From Ornithinibacillus sp047228935 (GTDB lineage: Bacteria > Bacillota > Bacilli > Bacillales > Amphibacillaceae), in NCBI RefSeq assembly GCF_047228935.1, contig NZ_JBFEGG010000001.1:806001-870000 (forward strand): a DNA stretch of 64,000 bases. Reading direction: 5' to 3'. Below, piece after piece: positions 8,302 to 17,104 of this stretch; position 1 is the first letter of the stretch; the number at the start of each line of letters is the position of its first letter. The notes beneath the pieces are model-generated. The model saw nothing but the letters and a program-made list of their open reading frames with translations. It did not search any database and was not told the DNA's origin. The position numbers and the translations under genes are program-made.

Positions 8302-8340
8302 AAAAACAGCTAATGGACCATAATCCATTAGCTGTTCTTT
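8302..8340 (-). terminator. Rho-independent terminator after the purine permease gene
   Basis: AACAGCTAATGGA (8305-8317) and its complement (8324-8336) form a 13-bp stem with a six-base loop. On the minus strand it is followed by a U-run. It lies directly beyond and partly over the permease stop codon. Confidence 0.85.
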
Positions 8341-9611
8341 TAGATACCTGCAATTTTTAATACAAAATCACATACGAAAAGTAAAGAAATAATCATAATG
8401 GCTGCAGACAATTCCTTTTGCTTACCTAGTGCTAATTTCACAATAGGATAAGCAATAAAACCGAATGCCATACCATCAGCGATACTATACGTAAATGGTA
8501 TCATAACTACAATTAAAAATGCTGGGATTGCTTCAGAAATATTATCTAATGGAATGTGACGGATATTTTGCACCATTAGAAATCCTACTATTATTAGAAT
8601 AGGACTAATTGCTACATTAGGAATCATAGTAATCCACGGTATAATAAATATAGTAGATAGAAATAATAAACTCGCTACAATAGCAGCTAATCCTGTTCTT
8701 CCTTTAGAGGCAATTACTGCAGCATTCTCGGCAGCAGAAACGGTAGGCGATGTCCCTAAAAATGCGCAAGTAAGGGAAGAAATAGCAGTCGTTTTATATC
8801 CTCTATTGTAAGCTTTTTCTCCACGCCCTAACATTGACAATTGCCCATTCACTAACCCCATATTCTCAAAAATAAGGATCATTGCTAGCGGAAATACTGC
8901 TAGCCAAAATGAAAGTTCATTCATTGCCGTGAATGCTGGAATAAAAACAAGTTCACTCGATACTTGATCTATTTTAGTGCCAGGTTCAATTATGCCAAAA
9001 AAGTAAGCCAATAATGTGCCAATAACCATCGTTACTAAGAAATTAGCAGGTACATTTTTTACGAATAAAAATATCGCAATAAATAACGTAAGAATACTAA
9101 CGAGAATAACAGGTGAACTAAAATCACCGATTGCTATTATAGTACTCTCACCACTAGTAATTAAGCCACTTTTCTCTAGTCCAATTAAGATTAGAAATAA
9201 ACCTAATCCAACACTAATTGCGTGCTTTAAGGAATCAGGGATTGCTGCTTTTAATAGAACACCTAATTTAGTGAAAGCTGTCAATAAAAATATGATAGAT
9301 GCTACTAATACTACTGCAAGCCCTTCTTGAAAAGTTAAGCCATTACCTTGTACAATGGAGTAGGCAAATAAAGCATTTATTCCCATTCCTGGAATAAGAA
9401 GTAAAGGCAATTTACCATATAACCCCATTAATAATGTACCAATGAAACTTGCTAAAATAGTTGCCATCATTCCAGCTTCCAGTGTGATTCCTGTCTCACT
9501 TAAAATAGAGCCATTAACAACGACAATATAGACCGTAGTTAAATAACCAATTATTCCAGCAATGATATCATTACGGTAAGTTGCGTTTGTTTTCTTGGAA
9601 AATATAGGCAT
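8340..9611 (-). CDS. NCS2-family purine permease (AzgA/PbuG-like)
   Basis: A 423-residue polytopic membrane protein of about 12-14 hydrophobic segments. The N-terminal FSKKTNATYRNDIIAGI, GMGINALFAY and TSPTVSAAENAA segments mark the AzgA-like subgroup that imports guanine, hypoxanthine or adenine with protons. Substrate cannot be chosen from sequence alone, so no symbol is given. It is monocistronic, opposite to both neighbours, and is not at this place in B. subtilis, so it is a local insertion between fakA and sdaAB. A TAGGAG site precedes ATG. No purine riboswitch core was found in the leader. Confidence 0.9.
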   Translation of the reverse strand: MPIFSKKTNATYRNDIIAGIIGYLTTVYIVVVNGSILSETGITLEAGMMATILASFIGTLLMGLYGKLPLLLIPGMGINALFAYSIVQGNGLTFQEGLAVVLVASIIFLLTAFTKLGVLLKAAIPDSLKHAISVGLGLFLILIGLEKSGLITSGESTIIAIGDFSSPVILVSILTLFIAIFLFVKNVPANFLVTMVIGTLLAYFFGIIEPGTKIDQVSSELVFIPAFTAMNELSFWLAVFPLAMILIFENMGLVNGQLSMLGRGEKAYNRGYKTTAISSLTCAFLGTSPTVSAAENAAVIASKGRTGLAAIVASLLFLSTIFIIPWITMIPNVAISPILIIVGFLMVQNIRHIPLDNISEAIPAFLIVVMIPFTYSIADGMAFGFIAYPIVKLALGKQKELSAAIMIISLLFVCDFVLKIAGI

Positions 9612-9696
9612 GTTAACTCCTAAAGTCTTCGTATCCCTCTCCCACCCGATTATAAAATAATCAATTTTGATGCTTATTTATAATCCACAAATGATT

Positions 9697-9725
9697 ATTA
9701 TAATAGTTTTTGATATAATTTACAA
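9697..9725 (-). promoter_or_regulatory. Sigma-A promoter of the purine permease gene
   Basis: On the minus strand TTGTAA (9720-9725), a 17-base spacer and a perfect TATAAT (9697-9702) are seen. The leader to the ATG at 9611 is about 80 bases. The promoter overlaps the plus-strand extended -10 for sdaAB. Confidence 0.65.
9711..9719 (+). promoter_or_regulatory. Extended -10 promoter element for sdaAB-sdaAA
   Basis: TGATATAAT is an exact extended -10 (TGnTATAAT), about 48 bases before the sdaAB start. A -35 at 17 bases (ATGATT) is weak. It overlaps the divergent permease promoter, so the two could interfere with each other. Confidence 0.45.
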
Positions 9726-9766
9726 TAGGTGTAAAAATCATGAAGAATTAAAAAGGCGGTGTCAAA

Positions 9767-10429
9767 ATGAAATACAATTCCGTTTTCGATATTATAGGTC
9801 CCGTAATGGTCGGACCATCTAGTTCACATACTGCTGGCGCTGCACGAATTGGATTAGCAGCACGCCACCTGTTTGGGAGACAACCAAAATGGGCTAAAAT
9901 CCATTTATATGGCTCGTTTGCTAAAACATATCAAGGTCATGGAACCGATTTTGCTCTAGCAGGAGGACTACTAGGGTATGAAACAGATGATACGAGAATG
10001 AGTAAGGCGTTGAATATAGCAAAAGAAGAAGGACTTGAAATAGAATTTATAGAAGATAGTGCTAAGACCGAACATCCGAACACGGTACGTTTAATAATTG
10101 GAGATGCTAAGGAACAATTAGAAATTGTTGGTATTTCTATTGGTGGAGGTAAAGTCGAAATTACCGAATTAAATGGATTTGAATTGAGACTTTCTGGTAA
10201 CCATCCAGCTATTCTCATTATGCATAATGATAGATTTGGTGCTATTGCATCCGTAACAAAAATTCTAGCAAAGCACGAGATTAATATTGGACATATGGAA
10301 GTTAATCGTAAAGATGTGGGAAAAGAAGCGTTGATGGTCATAGAAGTTGACCAAAATATAGAAGATGATATTTTAAAAGAATTAGAAAAAGCTGACCATA
10401 TTATTCAAATTGCAAAAATTGTTAGCTAG
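9767..10429 (+). CDS. sdaAB: L-serine dehydratase, iron-sulfur dependent, beta subunit
   Basis: One half of the two-subunit L-serine deaminase that converts serine to pyruvate and ammonia. The 220 residues start with the beta-domain motif GPSSSHTAGAARIG (about 17-30). The second half is an ACT domain (about 148-220, starting PAILIMHNDRFGAIA) likely to sense serine. Ribosome site AAGGCGGTG precedes ATG. sdaAA follows after 15 bases, so the subunits are co-expressed. Confidence 0.96.
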   Translation: MKYNSVFDIIGPVMVGPSSSHTAGAARIGLAARHLFGRQPKWAKIHLYGSFAKTYQGHGTDFALAGGLLGYETDDTRMSKALNIAKEEGLEIEFIEDSAKTEHPNTVRLIIGDAKEQLEIVGISIGGGKVEITELNGFELRLSGNHPAILIMHNDRFGAIASVTKILAKHEINIGHMEVNRKDVGKEALMVIEVDQNIEDDILKELEKADHIIQIAKIVS

Positions 10430-10444
10430 AGGAGAGAATAAATC

Positions 10445-11314
10445 ATGTTCCGAACAGTTGCGGAGTTAGTAGAAATCGCAGAAAGAGAAAATATCCTAAT
10501 CTCTGAAGTGATGATCCGTCAAGAGATGGATGTAAAAAATAAGACCCGTGAAGAAGTTTATGCAGAAATGGAAAATAACCTGCAAGTAATGGAAAAGGCA
10601 ATAGAAGATAGCTTGAAAGGAGTTCAATCTGTAACCGGTTTAACTGGTGGTGATGCAGTTAAAGTACAAACCTATATGCGTGAGAAAACACCTTTATCTG
10701 GTCACTTAATGCTTGATGCGGTTAGTAAAGCCATGGGTACAAATGAAGTGAACGCAGCAATGGGTGTAATTTGCGCAACGCCAACTGCTGGAAGTGCGGG
10801 TGTAGTTCCTGGAACATTGTTCGCTGTTAAGGAGCAATTGAATCCAACTCGTGAACAAATGATCCGTTATTTATTTACAGCAGGTGCATTTGGTCTTGTT
10901 GTTGCTAACAATGCTTTTATTTCGGGTGCAGCAGGTGGTTGTCAAGCGGAGGTTGGATCTGCTGGTGCAATGGCTTCAGCTGCAATTGTAGAAATGGCAG
11001 GGGGCACACCACAACAATCCTCAGAAGCATTTGCTATTACATTAAAAAACATGTTAGGTCTAGTTTGTGACCCTGTTGCAGGATTAGTAGAAGTGCCATG
11101 TGTAAAACGAAATGCTGCAGGTTCATCATTAGCTATTGTTTCTGCAGATTTGGCACTAGCAGGAGTTACAAGTCGTATACCTTGTGATGAAGTTATTGGA
11201 GCAATGTATCGAATCGGTAGACAAATGCCTGTTAGTTTGCGTGAAACAGGGGAAGGTGGTTTAGCCGATACACCGACGGGGAGATTTTTAAAGGAGAAGA
11301 TTTTTGGCGCTTAG
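10445..11314 (+). CDS. sdaAA: L-serine dehydratase, iron-sulfur dependent, alpha subunit
   Basis: Catalytic subunit of type 2 L-serine deaminase, 289 residues. The oxygen-sensitive [4Fe-4S] cluster ligands are visible as the cysteines in GGCQAE, LVCDPVAG and VEVPC. Glycine-rich ATPTAGSAG and GAMASAAIVEMAGG segments are typical of the family. Its partner sdaAB is immediately upstream. The pair is followed by recG, the same order as in B. subtilis. Confidence 0.97.
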   Translation: MFRTVAELVEIAERENILISEVMIRQEMDVKNKTREEVYAEMENNLQVMEKAIEDSLKGVQSVTGLTGGDAVKVQTYMREKTPLSGHLMLDAVSKAMGTNEVNAAMGVICATPTAGSAGVVPGTLFAVKEQLNPTREQMIRYLFTAGAFGLVVANNAFISGAAGGCQAEVGSAGAMASAAIVEMAGGTPQQSSEAFAITLKNMLGLVCDPVAGLVEVPCVKRNAAGSSLAIVSADLALAGVTSRIPCDEVIGAMYRIGRQMPVSLRETGEGGLADTPTGRFLKEKIFGA

Positions 11315-11367
11315 GATAAATCGGACCTATTAGCTAAAAAATGTACAGTTTGGAAAGAGTGATTGTA

Positions 11368-13401
11368 ATGCTAGATTATTCTGTATCTGATGTAAAGGGA
11401 ATAGGGGAGAAATTTGCAGATGATTTAACTGCTATGAATATTCATACGGTTGAAGATCTTCTGTTTCATTTTCCTACTAGATACGATGTACTAGAAATTC
11501 TTCCCCTAAGTGAATTAATCCATGAGGATAAAGTGACAATTGAGGGAAGGGTATTAAGTGCCCCTTCTCTTTCCTTTTTTGGTAAGAAAAAATCTCGACT
11601 TTCTTTTAATGTGGAAGTAGAGAATATTGCAGTAAAGGTTGTCATGTTTAACCGTGCATTTGCTAAAAATCAGATAAATATTGGTGATACTATTACACTT
11701 ACTGGTAAGTGGGATGCGCACCGTTTACAAATAACAGTCAGTAACTATCAAAAGGGTTCTATGGAGAAGTCCACTAATATTCAGCCAATATATTCTGTAA
11801 AAGGTGAAGTTACGAACTTCCGTTTAAAAAAGGCTATTCAACAAGCTATTAAAGACTTTGGTGATGAAATCGAAGAAATACTACCTCGTGATATGATTAG
11901 AGAATATAAGATACCTACTCGTAAAGATGCGGTTAAAACGATGCATTTTCCAGAGAGTCGTGTTTCATTAAAGCATGCTAAAAGAAGATTTACATATGAA
12001 GAATTTCTATTATTCCAGCTTAAGATACAAATCTTACGGAAAAGGCGTAGAGAGCAATCGGCGGGAAATGCCCAACAATATGACGAATCTAAGATTCAAC
12101 AATTCATAAGCAAATTTCCCTTTGTTTTAACGAATGCTCAACAAAAATCATTAGATCAAATCTTAATCGATATGAAATCACCACATCGGATGAATAGACT
12201 TTTACAAGGAGATGTGGGGTCTGGGAAGACTGCAGTTGCAGCTATTGGTCTATATGCTTCAATAACCGCTAATAAACAAGGTGCACTAATGGTTCCAACC
12301 GAAATTTTAGCTGAACAGCATTATCAATCGTTAAAAGAAATGTTTGGGGGCTTGGCGAGAATAGAGTTATTAACGGGTTCTGTCAAAGGGAAAAAACGAA
12401 AAGAGATATTAACGGATCTTCAAAATAACGAAGTCGATATTCTTGTAGGAACACATGCATTGATTCAAGATGAGGTTCATTTTGATGATCTAGGTCTTGT
12501 TGTAGTAGATGAACAGCATCGTTTTGGTGTAGAACAACGAAGAGCACTTTCAAATAAAGGGTTATACCCAGATGTTTTATTTATGACGGCTACACCAATC
12601 CCTAGAACACTTGCCATCACTGCTTTTGGAGATATGGATGTTTCCGTAATTGATGAGATGCCTCAGGGTAGAAAAGAGATTGAAACTTATTGGACAAAAG
12701 CAAACACATTTGACCGTGTTTTAAGTTTTATCGAAAAGCATGTTAATGAAGGAGAGCAAGCATATATTATTTGTCCGTTAATCGAGGAGTCAGAAAAGTT
12801 GGATATTCAAGACGCAGTTGATTTGTACAATCAATTAGTTGATTATTATCCTGATTCAATTAGGGTCGGACTAATGCATGGAAGGTTACACCCTAACGAG
12901 AAGGATCAAGTGATGAAAGAATTTGCTGCTAATGAAGTTCAAGTTCTTGTTTCCACTACAGTCGTAGAAGTAGGTGTTAATGTACCGAACGCTACTATTA
13001 TGGTGATTTATGATGCTGAACGATTCGGATTATCCCAATTACACCAATTAAGAGGTAGGGTTGGTCGAGGAGACAAGCAAAGTTATTGCATATTAATAGC
13101 GGACCCTAAAAGTGAAACCGGTAAAGAAAGAATGCGTATTATGACAGAAACGAATAATGGCTTTGAATTATCGGAGCAAGATTTAAAATTACGTGGTCCT
13201 GGGGACTTCTTTGGAACGAAACAAAGTGGATTACCAGAGTTTAAAGTAGCGGATATGATCCATGACTATCGAGCACTTGAAACAGCAAGAAATGATGCAC
13301 AAGAAATTATCCAATTTAACTTACTAGATGAAGATTCAGAGTACGAAAATTTAAGAGTTTTGTTAGAGAATGAAGGAGTTTTTGATACAGTTCTTGACTA
13401 A
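11368..13401 (+). CDS. recG: ATP-dependent DNA helicase RecG
   Basis: Helicase that regresses stalled forks and processes Holliday junctions. The N-terminal wedge/OB domain (about 1-150) is followed by the SF2 motor: Walker A GDVGSGKT (281-288), DEQH, TATPIPRTLA, TTVVEVGVNVP and QLRGRVGRG. The frame is open from 11341, but ATG at 11368 is preferred because it has a purine-rich site (GGAAAG) upstream and the 677-residue product begins near the conserved GIG helix-hairpin. The start remains uncertain. Confidence 0.95.
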   Translation: MLDYSVSDVKGIGEKFADDLTAMNIHTVEDLLFHFPTRYDVLEILPLSELIHEDKVTIEGRVLSAPSLSFFGKKKSRLSFNVEVENIAVKVVMFNRAFAKNQINIGDTITLTGKWDAHRLQITVSNYQKGSMEKSTNIQPIYSVKGEVTNFRLKKAIQQAIKDFGDEIEEILPRDMIREYKIPTRKDAVKTMHFPESRVSLKHAKRRFTYEEFLLFQLKIQILRKRRREQSAGNAQQYDESKIQQFISKFPFVLTNAQQKSLDQILIDMKSPHRMNRLLQGDVGSGKTAVAAIGLYASITANKQGALMVPTEILAEQHYQSLKEMFGGLARIELLTGSVKGKKRKEILTDLQNNEVDILVGTHALIQDEVHFDDLGLVVVDEQHRFGVEQRRALSNKGLYPDVLFMTATPIPRTLAITAFGDMDVSVIDEMPQGRKEIETYWTKANTFDRVLSFIEKHVNEGEQAYIICPLIEESEKLDIQDAVDLYNQLVDYYPDSIRVGLMHGRLHPNEKDQVMKEFAANEVQVLVSTTVVEVGVNVPNATIMVIYDAERFGLSQLHQLRGRVGRGDKQSYCILIADPKSETGKERMRIMTETNNGFELSEQDLKLRGPGDFFGTKQSGLPEFKVADMIHDYRALETARNDAQEIIQFNLLDEDSEYENLRVLLENEGVFDTVLD

Positions 13402-13408
13402 TTCTTAC

Positions 13409-13437
13409 TTGCATAATTCCAATATGTAATATATATT
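13409..13437 (+). promoter_or_regulatory. Sigma-A promoter of the fapR operon
   Basis: TTGCAT (13409-13414), a 17-base spacer and TATATT (13432-13437) lie directly before the FapR-like operator. Transcription would start at about 13443-13445, inside the operator. Confidence 0.6.
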
Positions 13438-13441
13438 ACTA

Positions 13442-13458
13442 TTAGTACCAAGTCATAA
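13442..13458 (+). promoter_or_regulatory. FapR operator (autoregulatory)
   Basis: TTAGTACCAAGTCATAA matches the 17-base FapR consensus as I recall it (TTAGTACCTRDTMYTAA) at 15 positions, with a perfect left half. It lies just after the -10 of the fapR promoter, so bound FapR would block transcription and malonyl-CoA would relieve it. This is the expected autoregulation of fapR-plsX-fabD-fabG-acpP. Confidence 0.75.
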
Positions 13459-13505
13459 TAGCAACAATTATTACCCTAAAATATTGAAAAGTGGATGGTG
13501 CTTTG

Positions 13506-14078
13506 ATGAGGATACCGAAAGTAAAAAGACAAGAAAAACTAAAAGATACGATTGAAGAAACTCCTTTTATTACGGATGAAGAATTGGCTAAAAAATTTGA
13601 TGTGAGTATCCAAACTATTCGACTTGACCGAATGGAACTATCGATTCCTGAGCTCAGGGAAAGAATCAAAACGGTTGCGAAACATCAATGGAATGAAACG
13701 GTAAAATCGTTACCGTTAGAGGATGTAATTGGGGAAATTATTGACTTAGAACTTGATAAACGTGCGATATCTATACTTGATATAGGTAAGGAGCATGTTT
13801 TTACTAGAAATAATATAGCTCGTGGACACCATTTGTTTGCACAAGCGAATTCACTTGCAGTAGCAGTTATAAATGATGAATTAGCTTTAACAGCAAATTC
13901 AGTACTTAAATTCAAAAGGCAGGTTCGTCAAGGGGAACGAGTAGTTGCAAAGGCCTTTGTTCAAGGAACGGATGAAAAAGGGATGACAATTGTTCAAGTT
14001 GATAGTTTTGTAGACAGTGAAAAAGTCTTCTCTGGCGAATTTCATATGTATCGGTCAACGGAGAAAAAAGGAGATTAG
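13506..14078 (+). CDS. fapR: Transcription factor FapR, malonyl-CoA-responsive repressor of lipid synthesis
   Basis: FapR represses fatty acid and phospholipid genes and is released by malonyl-CoA. The N-terminal helix-turn-helix (about 1-60) includes DEELAKKFDVSIQTIRLDR. The C-terminal hot-dog fold (about 75-190) includes HVFTRNNIARGHHLFAQANS, the ligand pocket. The frame opens at 13491, but ATG at 13506 gives a protein of about 190 residues that matches B. subtilis FapR at its start, with GGATGGTG upstream. plsX follows after 3 bases. Confidence 0.96.
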   Translation: MRIPKVKRQEKLKDTIEETPFITDEELAKKFDVSIQTIRLDRMELSIPELRERIKTVAKHQWNETVKSLPLEDVIGEIIDLELDKRAISILDIGKEHVFTRNNIARGHHLFAQANSLAVAVINDELALTANSVLKFKRQVRQGERVVAKAFVQGTDEKGMTIVQVDSFVDSEKVFSGEFHMYRSTEKKGD

Positions 14079-14081
14079 CAA

Positions 14082-15089
14082 ATGAAAATTGCAATAGATG
14101 CTATGGGAGGCGATTATGCACCCAAGGAAATTGTATTAGGTGCAATGGATGCCATCCAAGAATTTGATAATTTACATATAACGCTTGTTGGGGATGAGAA
14201 ACAAATAACAGAGTATGTAACTAACAGTGAAAGAATTACTATAGTCCATGCTGATGAAGTAATCACTGGAGATGATGAGCCCGTTCGAGCTGTAAGACGA
14301 AAGAAAAACTCATCTATGGTCAAAATGGCTGAAGAAGTAAAAGAAGGTAGAGCTGATGCGTGTATATCTGCTGGAAATACGGGCGCTTTAATGAGTGCAG
14401 GACTTTTTGTGGTTGGTAGAATACCGGGTATTGATCGTCCGGCACTTAGTCCTACTCTTCCTACTCTAGAGGGAGAAGGATTTCTAATGTTAGATGTTGG
14501 TGCTAATGTCGATGCAAAACCAACTCATTTGGTACAATATGCTATTATGGGGTCTGTTTATGCAGAAAAGGTAAGATCTATTAAGAATCCACGTATTGGC
14601 TTATTAAATATCGGTACGGAAGATGGTAAAGGCAACGATTTAACGAAGAAAGCTTTTGAATTAATGAAAAAAGCACCGATTAACTTTGTAGGTAATGTGG
14701 AATCTCGAGATTTATTAAATGGAGTGGCGGATGTCGTTGTAACGGATGGTTTTACGGGGAATGTAGCATTAAAAACGGTAGAAGGAACTGCGGCTTCATT
14801 ATTCACTATGTTAAAAGAAACCTTTATGTCTTCACTGAAAACAAAGCTTGCTGCTGGGCTAGTGAAGAATGACTTAAAAGGTTTGAAAGATAAACTAGAC
14901 TATTCCGAATATGGCGGTGCAGCTTTGTTTGGCTTAGCGGCTCCAGTGGTTAAAGCACATGGTTCATCTAATAGAAGGGCAATTTTTAGTGCAATAAAAC
15001 AAACTACCCATATGGTTGAGCACCGTGTGATAGAGACGATAAAAGAAACCGTTGAATCGATGCGAGTGGATGAGGAGGATAATGAATGA
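14082..15089 (+). CDS. plsX: Phosphate acyltransferase PlsX
   Basis: Makes acyl-phosphate from acyl-ACP for PlsY in phosphatidic acid synthesis; a peripheral membrane enzyme. The 335-residue protein begins with IAIDAMGGDYAPKEIV and contains SAGNTGALMSAG, LDVGANVDAKP, NIGTEDGKG and VTDGFTGNVALKT, all PlsX signatures. It overlaps fabD by 4 bases (ATGA), showing translational coupling. Expected FapR regulon member. Confidence 0.97.
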   Translation: MKIAIDAMGGDYAPKEIVLGAMDAIQEFDNLHITLVGDEKQITEYVTNSERITIVHADEVITGDDEPVRAVRRKKNSSMVKMAEEVKEGRADACISAGNTGALMSAGLFVVGRIPGIDRPALSPTLPTLEGEGFLMLDVGANVDAKPTHLVQYAIMGSVYAEKVRSIKNPRIGLLNIGTEDGKGNDLTKKAFELMKKAPINFVGNVESRDLLNGVADVVVTDGFTGNVALKTVEGTAASLFTMLKETFMSSLKTKLAAGLVKNDLKGLKDKLDYSEYGGAALFGLAAPVVKAHGSSNRRAIFSAIKQTTHMVEHRVIETIKETVESMRVDEEDNE

Positions 15090-16024
15090 AGAAACTAGCA
15101 TTTATGTTCCCAGGACAAGGGTCGCAAACTGTTGGTATGGGAAAGGAAATTCATGATGCATATCCAAGTATCCAACAATTATATATAGAAGCAAATGAAG
15201 TACTTGGAAAAGATTTAAAATCATTAATGTTTGATGGGCCATCAGAGATTCTTACTGAGACAGAAAATGCACAACCTGCTTTATTACTAGCTAGTATTGC
15301 TGTACAAAAATTACTTGAAGCGGAAGGTATTCATCCCGATATGGTAGTTGGTCATAGCCTTGGGGAATACAGTGCTTTAGTAGCGGCCAATTCTATTACG
15401 TTGAAAGATGCACTACCACTTGTTGCAACACGCGGTCGTTTAATGGAAGAAGCCTTTCCTAAAGGGCAAGGAACAATGGCGGCAGTGTTAGGTCTATCTG
15501 CAGAGGAAATTCAGGAAGTTGTTGAAACCATTACGGACGAAGTCGTTGATCTTGCAAATATTAATTGTCCTGGCCAAATCGTTATTTCAGGTTCAGTTCA
15601 AGGTGTTCAAGAAGCAAGTAATAAACTGAAAGAAAAAGGTGCAAAACGAGTTATTCCTTTAAATGTCAGTGGACCATTTCACTCTAGATTAATGGAAGCT
15701 GCAAATACTGATTTTGCTACTTACTTAAATCAAGTTGATATTAGAGATGCATCGATACCTGTATTTGCAAATGTAACAGCCAGTCCTGTTACGGATCGAA
15801 ATGAGATTAAGGAGCTTCTTTTAAAACAATTATATTCTCCTGTTCGGTTTGAAGAATCCATTCGTAATATGTTAGAAACCGGCGTAGAGGCTTTTGTTGA
15901 AGTGGGTAACGGTAAGGTGCTTAGTGGATTAGTGAAGAAAATTGATCGTAAAGCAACTATTTTTACAATACAAGACGAAAAATCCTTGAATGATTTTATT
16001 ACTTGGTATCGAGGTGAATCTTAA
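15086..16024 (+). CDS. fabD: Malonyl-CoA:ACP transacylase FabD
   Basis: Loads malonate from CoA onto ACP for chain elongation. The 312 residues carry the N-terminal FMFPGQGSQ, the nucleophile motif GHSLGEYSA with Ser91, and the catalytic His199 in GPFHSRL. Starts within the plsX stop and its own stop overlaps the fabG start by one base. Part of the fapR lipid operon. Confidence 0.97.
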   Translation: MKKLAFMFPGQGSQTVGMGKEIHDAYPSIQQLYIEANEVLGKDLKSLMFDGPSEILTETENAQPALLLASIAVQKLLEAEGIHPDMVVGHSLGEYSALVAANSITLKDALPLVATRGRLMEEAFPKGQGTMAAVLGLSAEEIQEVVETITDEVVDLANINCPGQIVISGSVQGVQEASNKLKEKGAKRVIPLNVSGPFHSRLMEAANTDFATYLNQVDIRDASIPVFANVTASPVTDRNEIKELLLKQLYSPVRFEESIRNMLETGVEAFVEVGNGKVLSGLVKKIDRKATIFTIQDEKSLNDFITWYRGES

Positions 16025-16764
16025 TGTTGAATGGAAAAACCGCTATTGTTACGGGTGGCTCTAGAGGAATTGGTAGAGCTATCGCCCTGGAATTAGCTGA
16101 AAAAGGCGCAAATATCGTCGTAAACTATGCTGGTAGTGAGGCTAAAGCACAAGCTGTCGTTGATGAAATTAATGCGATTGGTGTTAAAGCTATTAAGTTC
16201 CAAGCAGACGTCGCAGATGAAGAACAAGTGAAAAATATGATAAAATTGACTACCGAAACATTCGGTAGTGTAGATATTCTTGTTAATAATGCCGGAATTA
16301 CTAGAGATAATCTATTAATGAGAATGAAAGAATCAGAATTTGACCAAGTTATTAATACGAATTTAAAAGGTGTCTTTGTTTGCACAAAGGCTGTTACACG
16401 TCAAATGATGAAACAACGTTCTGGAAGAATTATAAATGTCGCTTCTATCGTAGGGGTAAGTGGTAATCCAGGACAGGCAAATTATGTAGCTGCTAAAGCA
16501 GGTGTGATTGGTCTAACTAAGACGACTGCTAAAGAATTAGCTTCTCGTAACATATTAGTAAATGCTATCGCCCCTGGCTTTATATCAACAGATATGACGG
16601 ATGCATTGTCTGACGAGCAAAAAGAGGGAATGTTAAGCATGATACCTTTGGCCAAATTAGGTGAACCGGAAGATGTAGCAAAGGTAGTTCGATTTTTAGC
16701 TTCAGATGATGCAAACTATATAACCGGCCAAACTATCCATATTGATGGTGGCATGGTTATGTAA
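16024..16764 (+). CDS. fabG: 3-oxoacyl-[ACP] reductase FabG
   Basis: NADPH-dependent reductase for the first reduction of each fatty acid synthesis cycle. The 246-residue short-chain dehydrogenase has the cofactor motif TGGSRGIG (10-17), NNAG (88-91) and the catalytic set Ser141, Tyr154 and Lys158. It ends IDGGMVM, as expected for FabG. Its start overlaps the fabD stop and acpP follows after 33 bases. Confidence 0.97.
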   Translation: MLNGKTAIVTGGSRGIGRAIALELAEKGANIVVNYAGSEAKAQAVVDEINAIGVKAIKFQADVADEEQVKNMIKLTTETFGSVDILVNNAGITRDNLLMRMKESEFDQVINTNLKGVFVCTKAVTRQMMKQRSGRIINVASIVGVSGNPGQANYVAAKAGVIGLTKTTAKELASRNILVNAIAPGFISTDMTDALSDEQKEGMLSMIPLAKLGEPEDVAKVVRFLASDDANYITGQTIHIDGGMVM

Positions 16765-16797
16765 GGATAAACAACTTTGAAGGGAGGTGAAAGTTTT

Positions 16798-17034
16798 ATG
16801 GCAGACGTATTTGATCGTGTAAAAGAAATTATTGTTGATAAACTTGATGTAGAAGAATCAAAAGTAACAATGGAAGCATCTTTCAAAGATGATTTAGAAG
16901 CAGATTCATTAGACGTAGTAGAGCTTGTTATGGAGCTTGAAGATGAATTCGATATGGAAATTGCTGATGAAGATGCAGAAAAAATTAACACTGTTGGTGA
17001 TGCTGTAAATTACATAAAAAATTTACAGGGCTAA
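16798..17034 (+). CDS. acpP: Acyl carrier protein
   Basis: Small acidic carrier of acyl chains. The 78-residue protein has the 4'-phosphopantetheine site ADSLD with Ser37. An earlier in-frame ATG exists at 16777, but a strong AGGGAGGTG site lies just before the ATG at 16798 and the product then has the standard ACP length. The upstream spacing and very strong ribosome site fit the high expression known for ACP. Confidence 0.98.
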   Translation: MADVFDRVKEIIVDKLDVEESKVTMEASFKDDLEADSLDVVELVMELEDEFDMEIADEDAEKINTVGDAVNYIKNLQG

Positions 17035-17046
17035 TATAAATGTTTA

Positions 17047-17075
17047 AGGTCTCGCTTTAGAACGCGAGACTTTTC
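17047..17075 (+). terminator. Terminator or attenuator between acpP and rnc
   Basis: GTCTCGC (17049-17055) pairs with GCGAGAC (17064-17070) around an eight-base loop, followed by TTTTCC. The U-run is short, so it may terminate only part of the transcripts and let rnc be read at a lower level. Confidence 0.7.
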
Positions 17076-17104
17076 CATATATCAACAAGAGGTGGCAAGT
17101 ATTA

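Noticed and set aside
9612..9690. Purine riboswitch before the permease gene
   Set aside because: TATAATC is present but the conserved loops and three-way junction pairing of purine aptamers were not found.
9937..10341. 134-codon minus-strand frame inside sdaAB
   Set aside because: Antisense to a conserved enzyme gene with no ribosome site; explained by codon bias of sdaAB.
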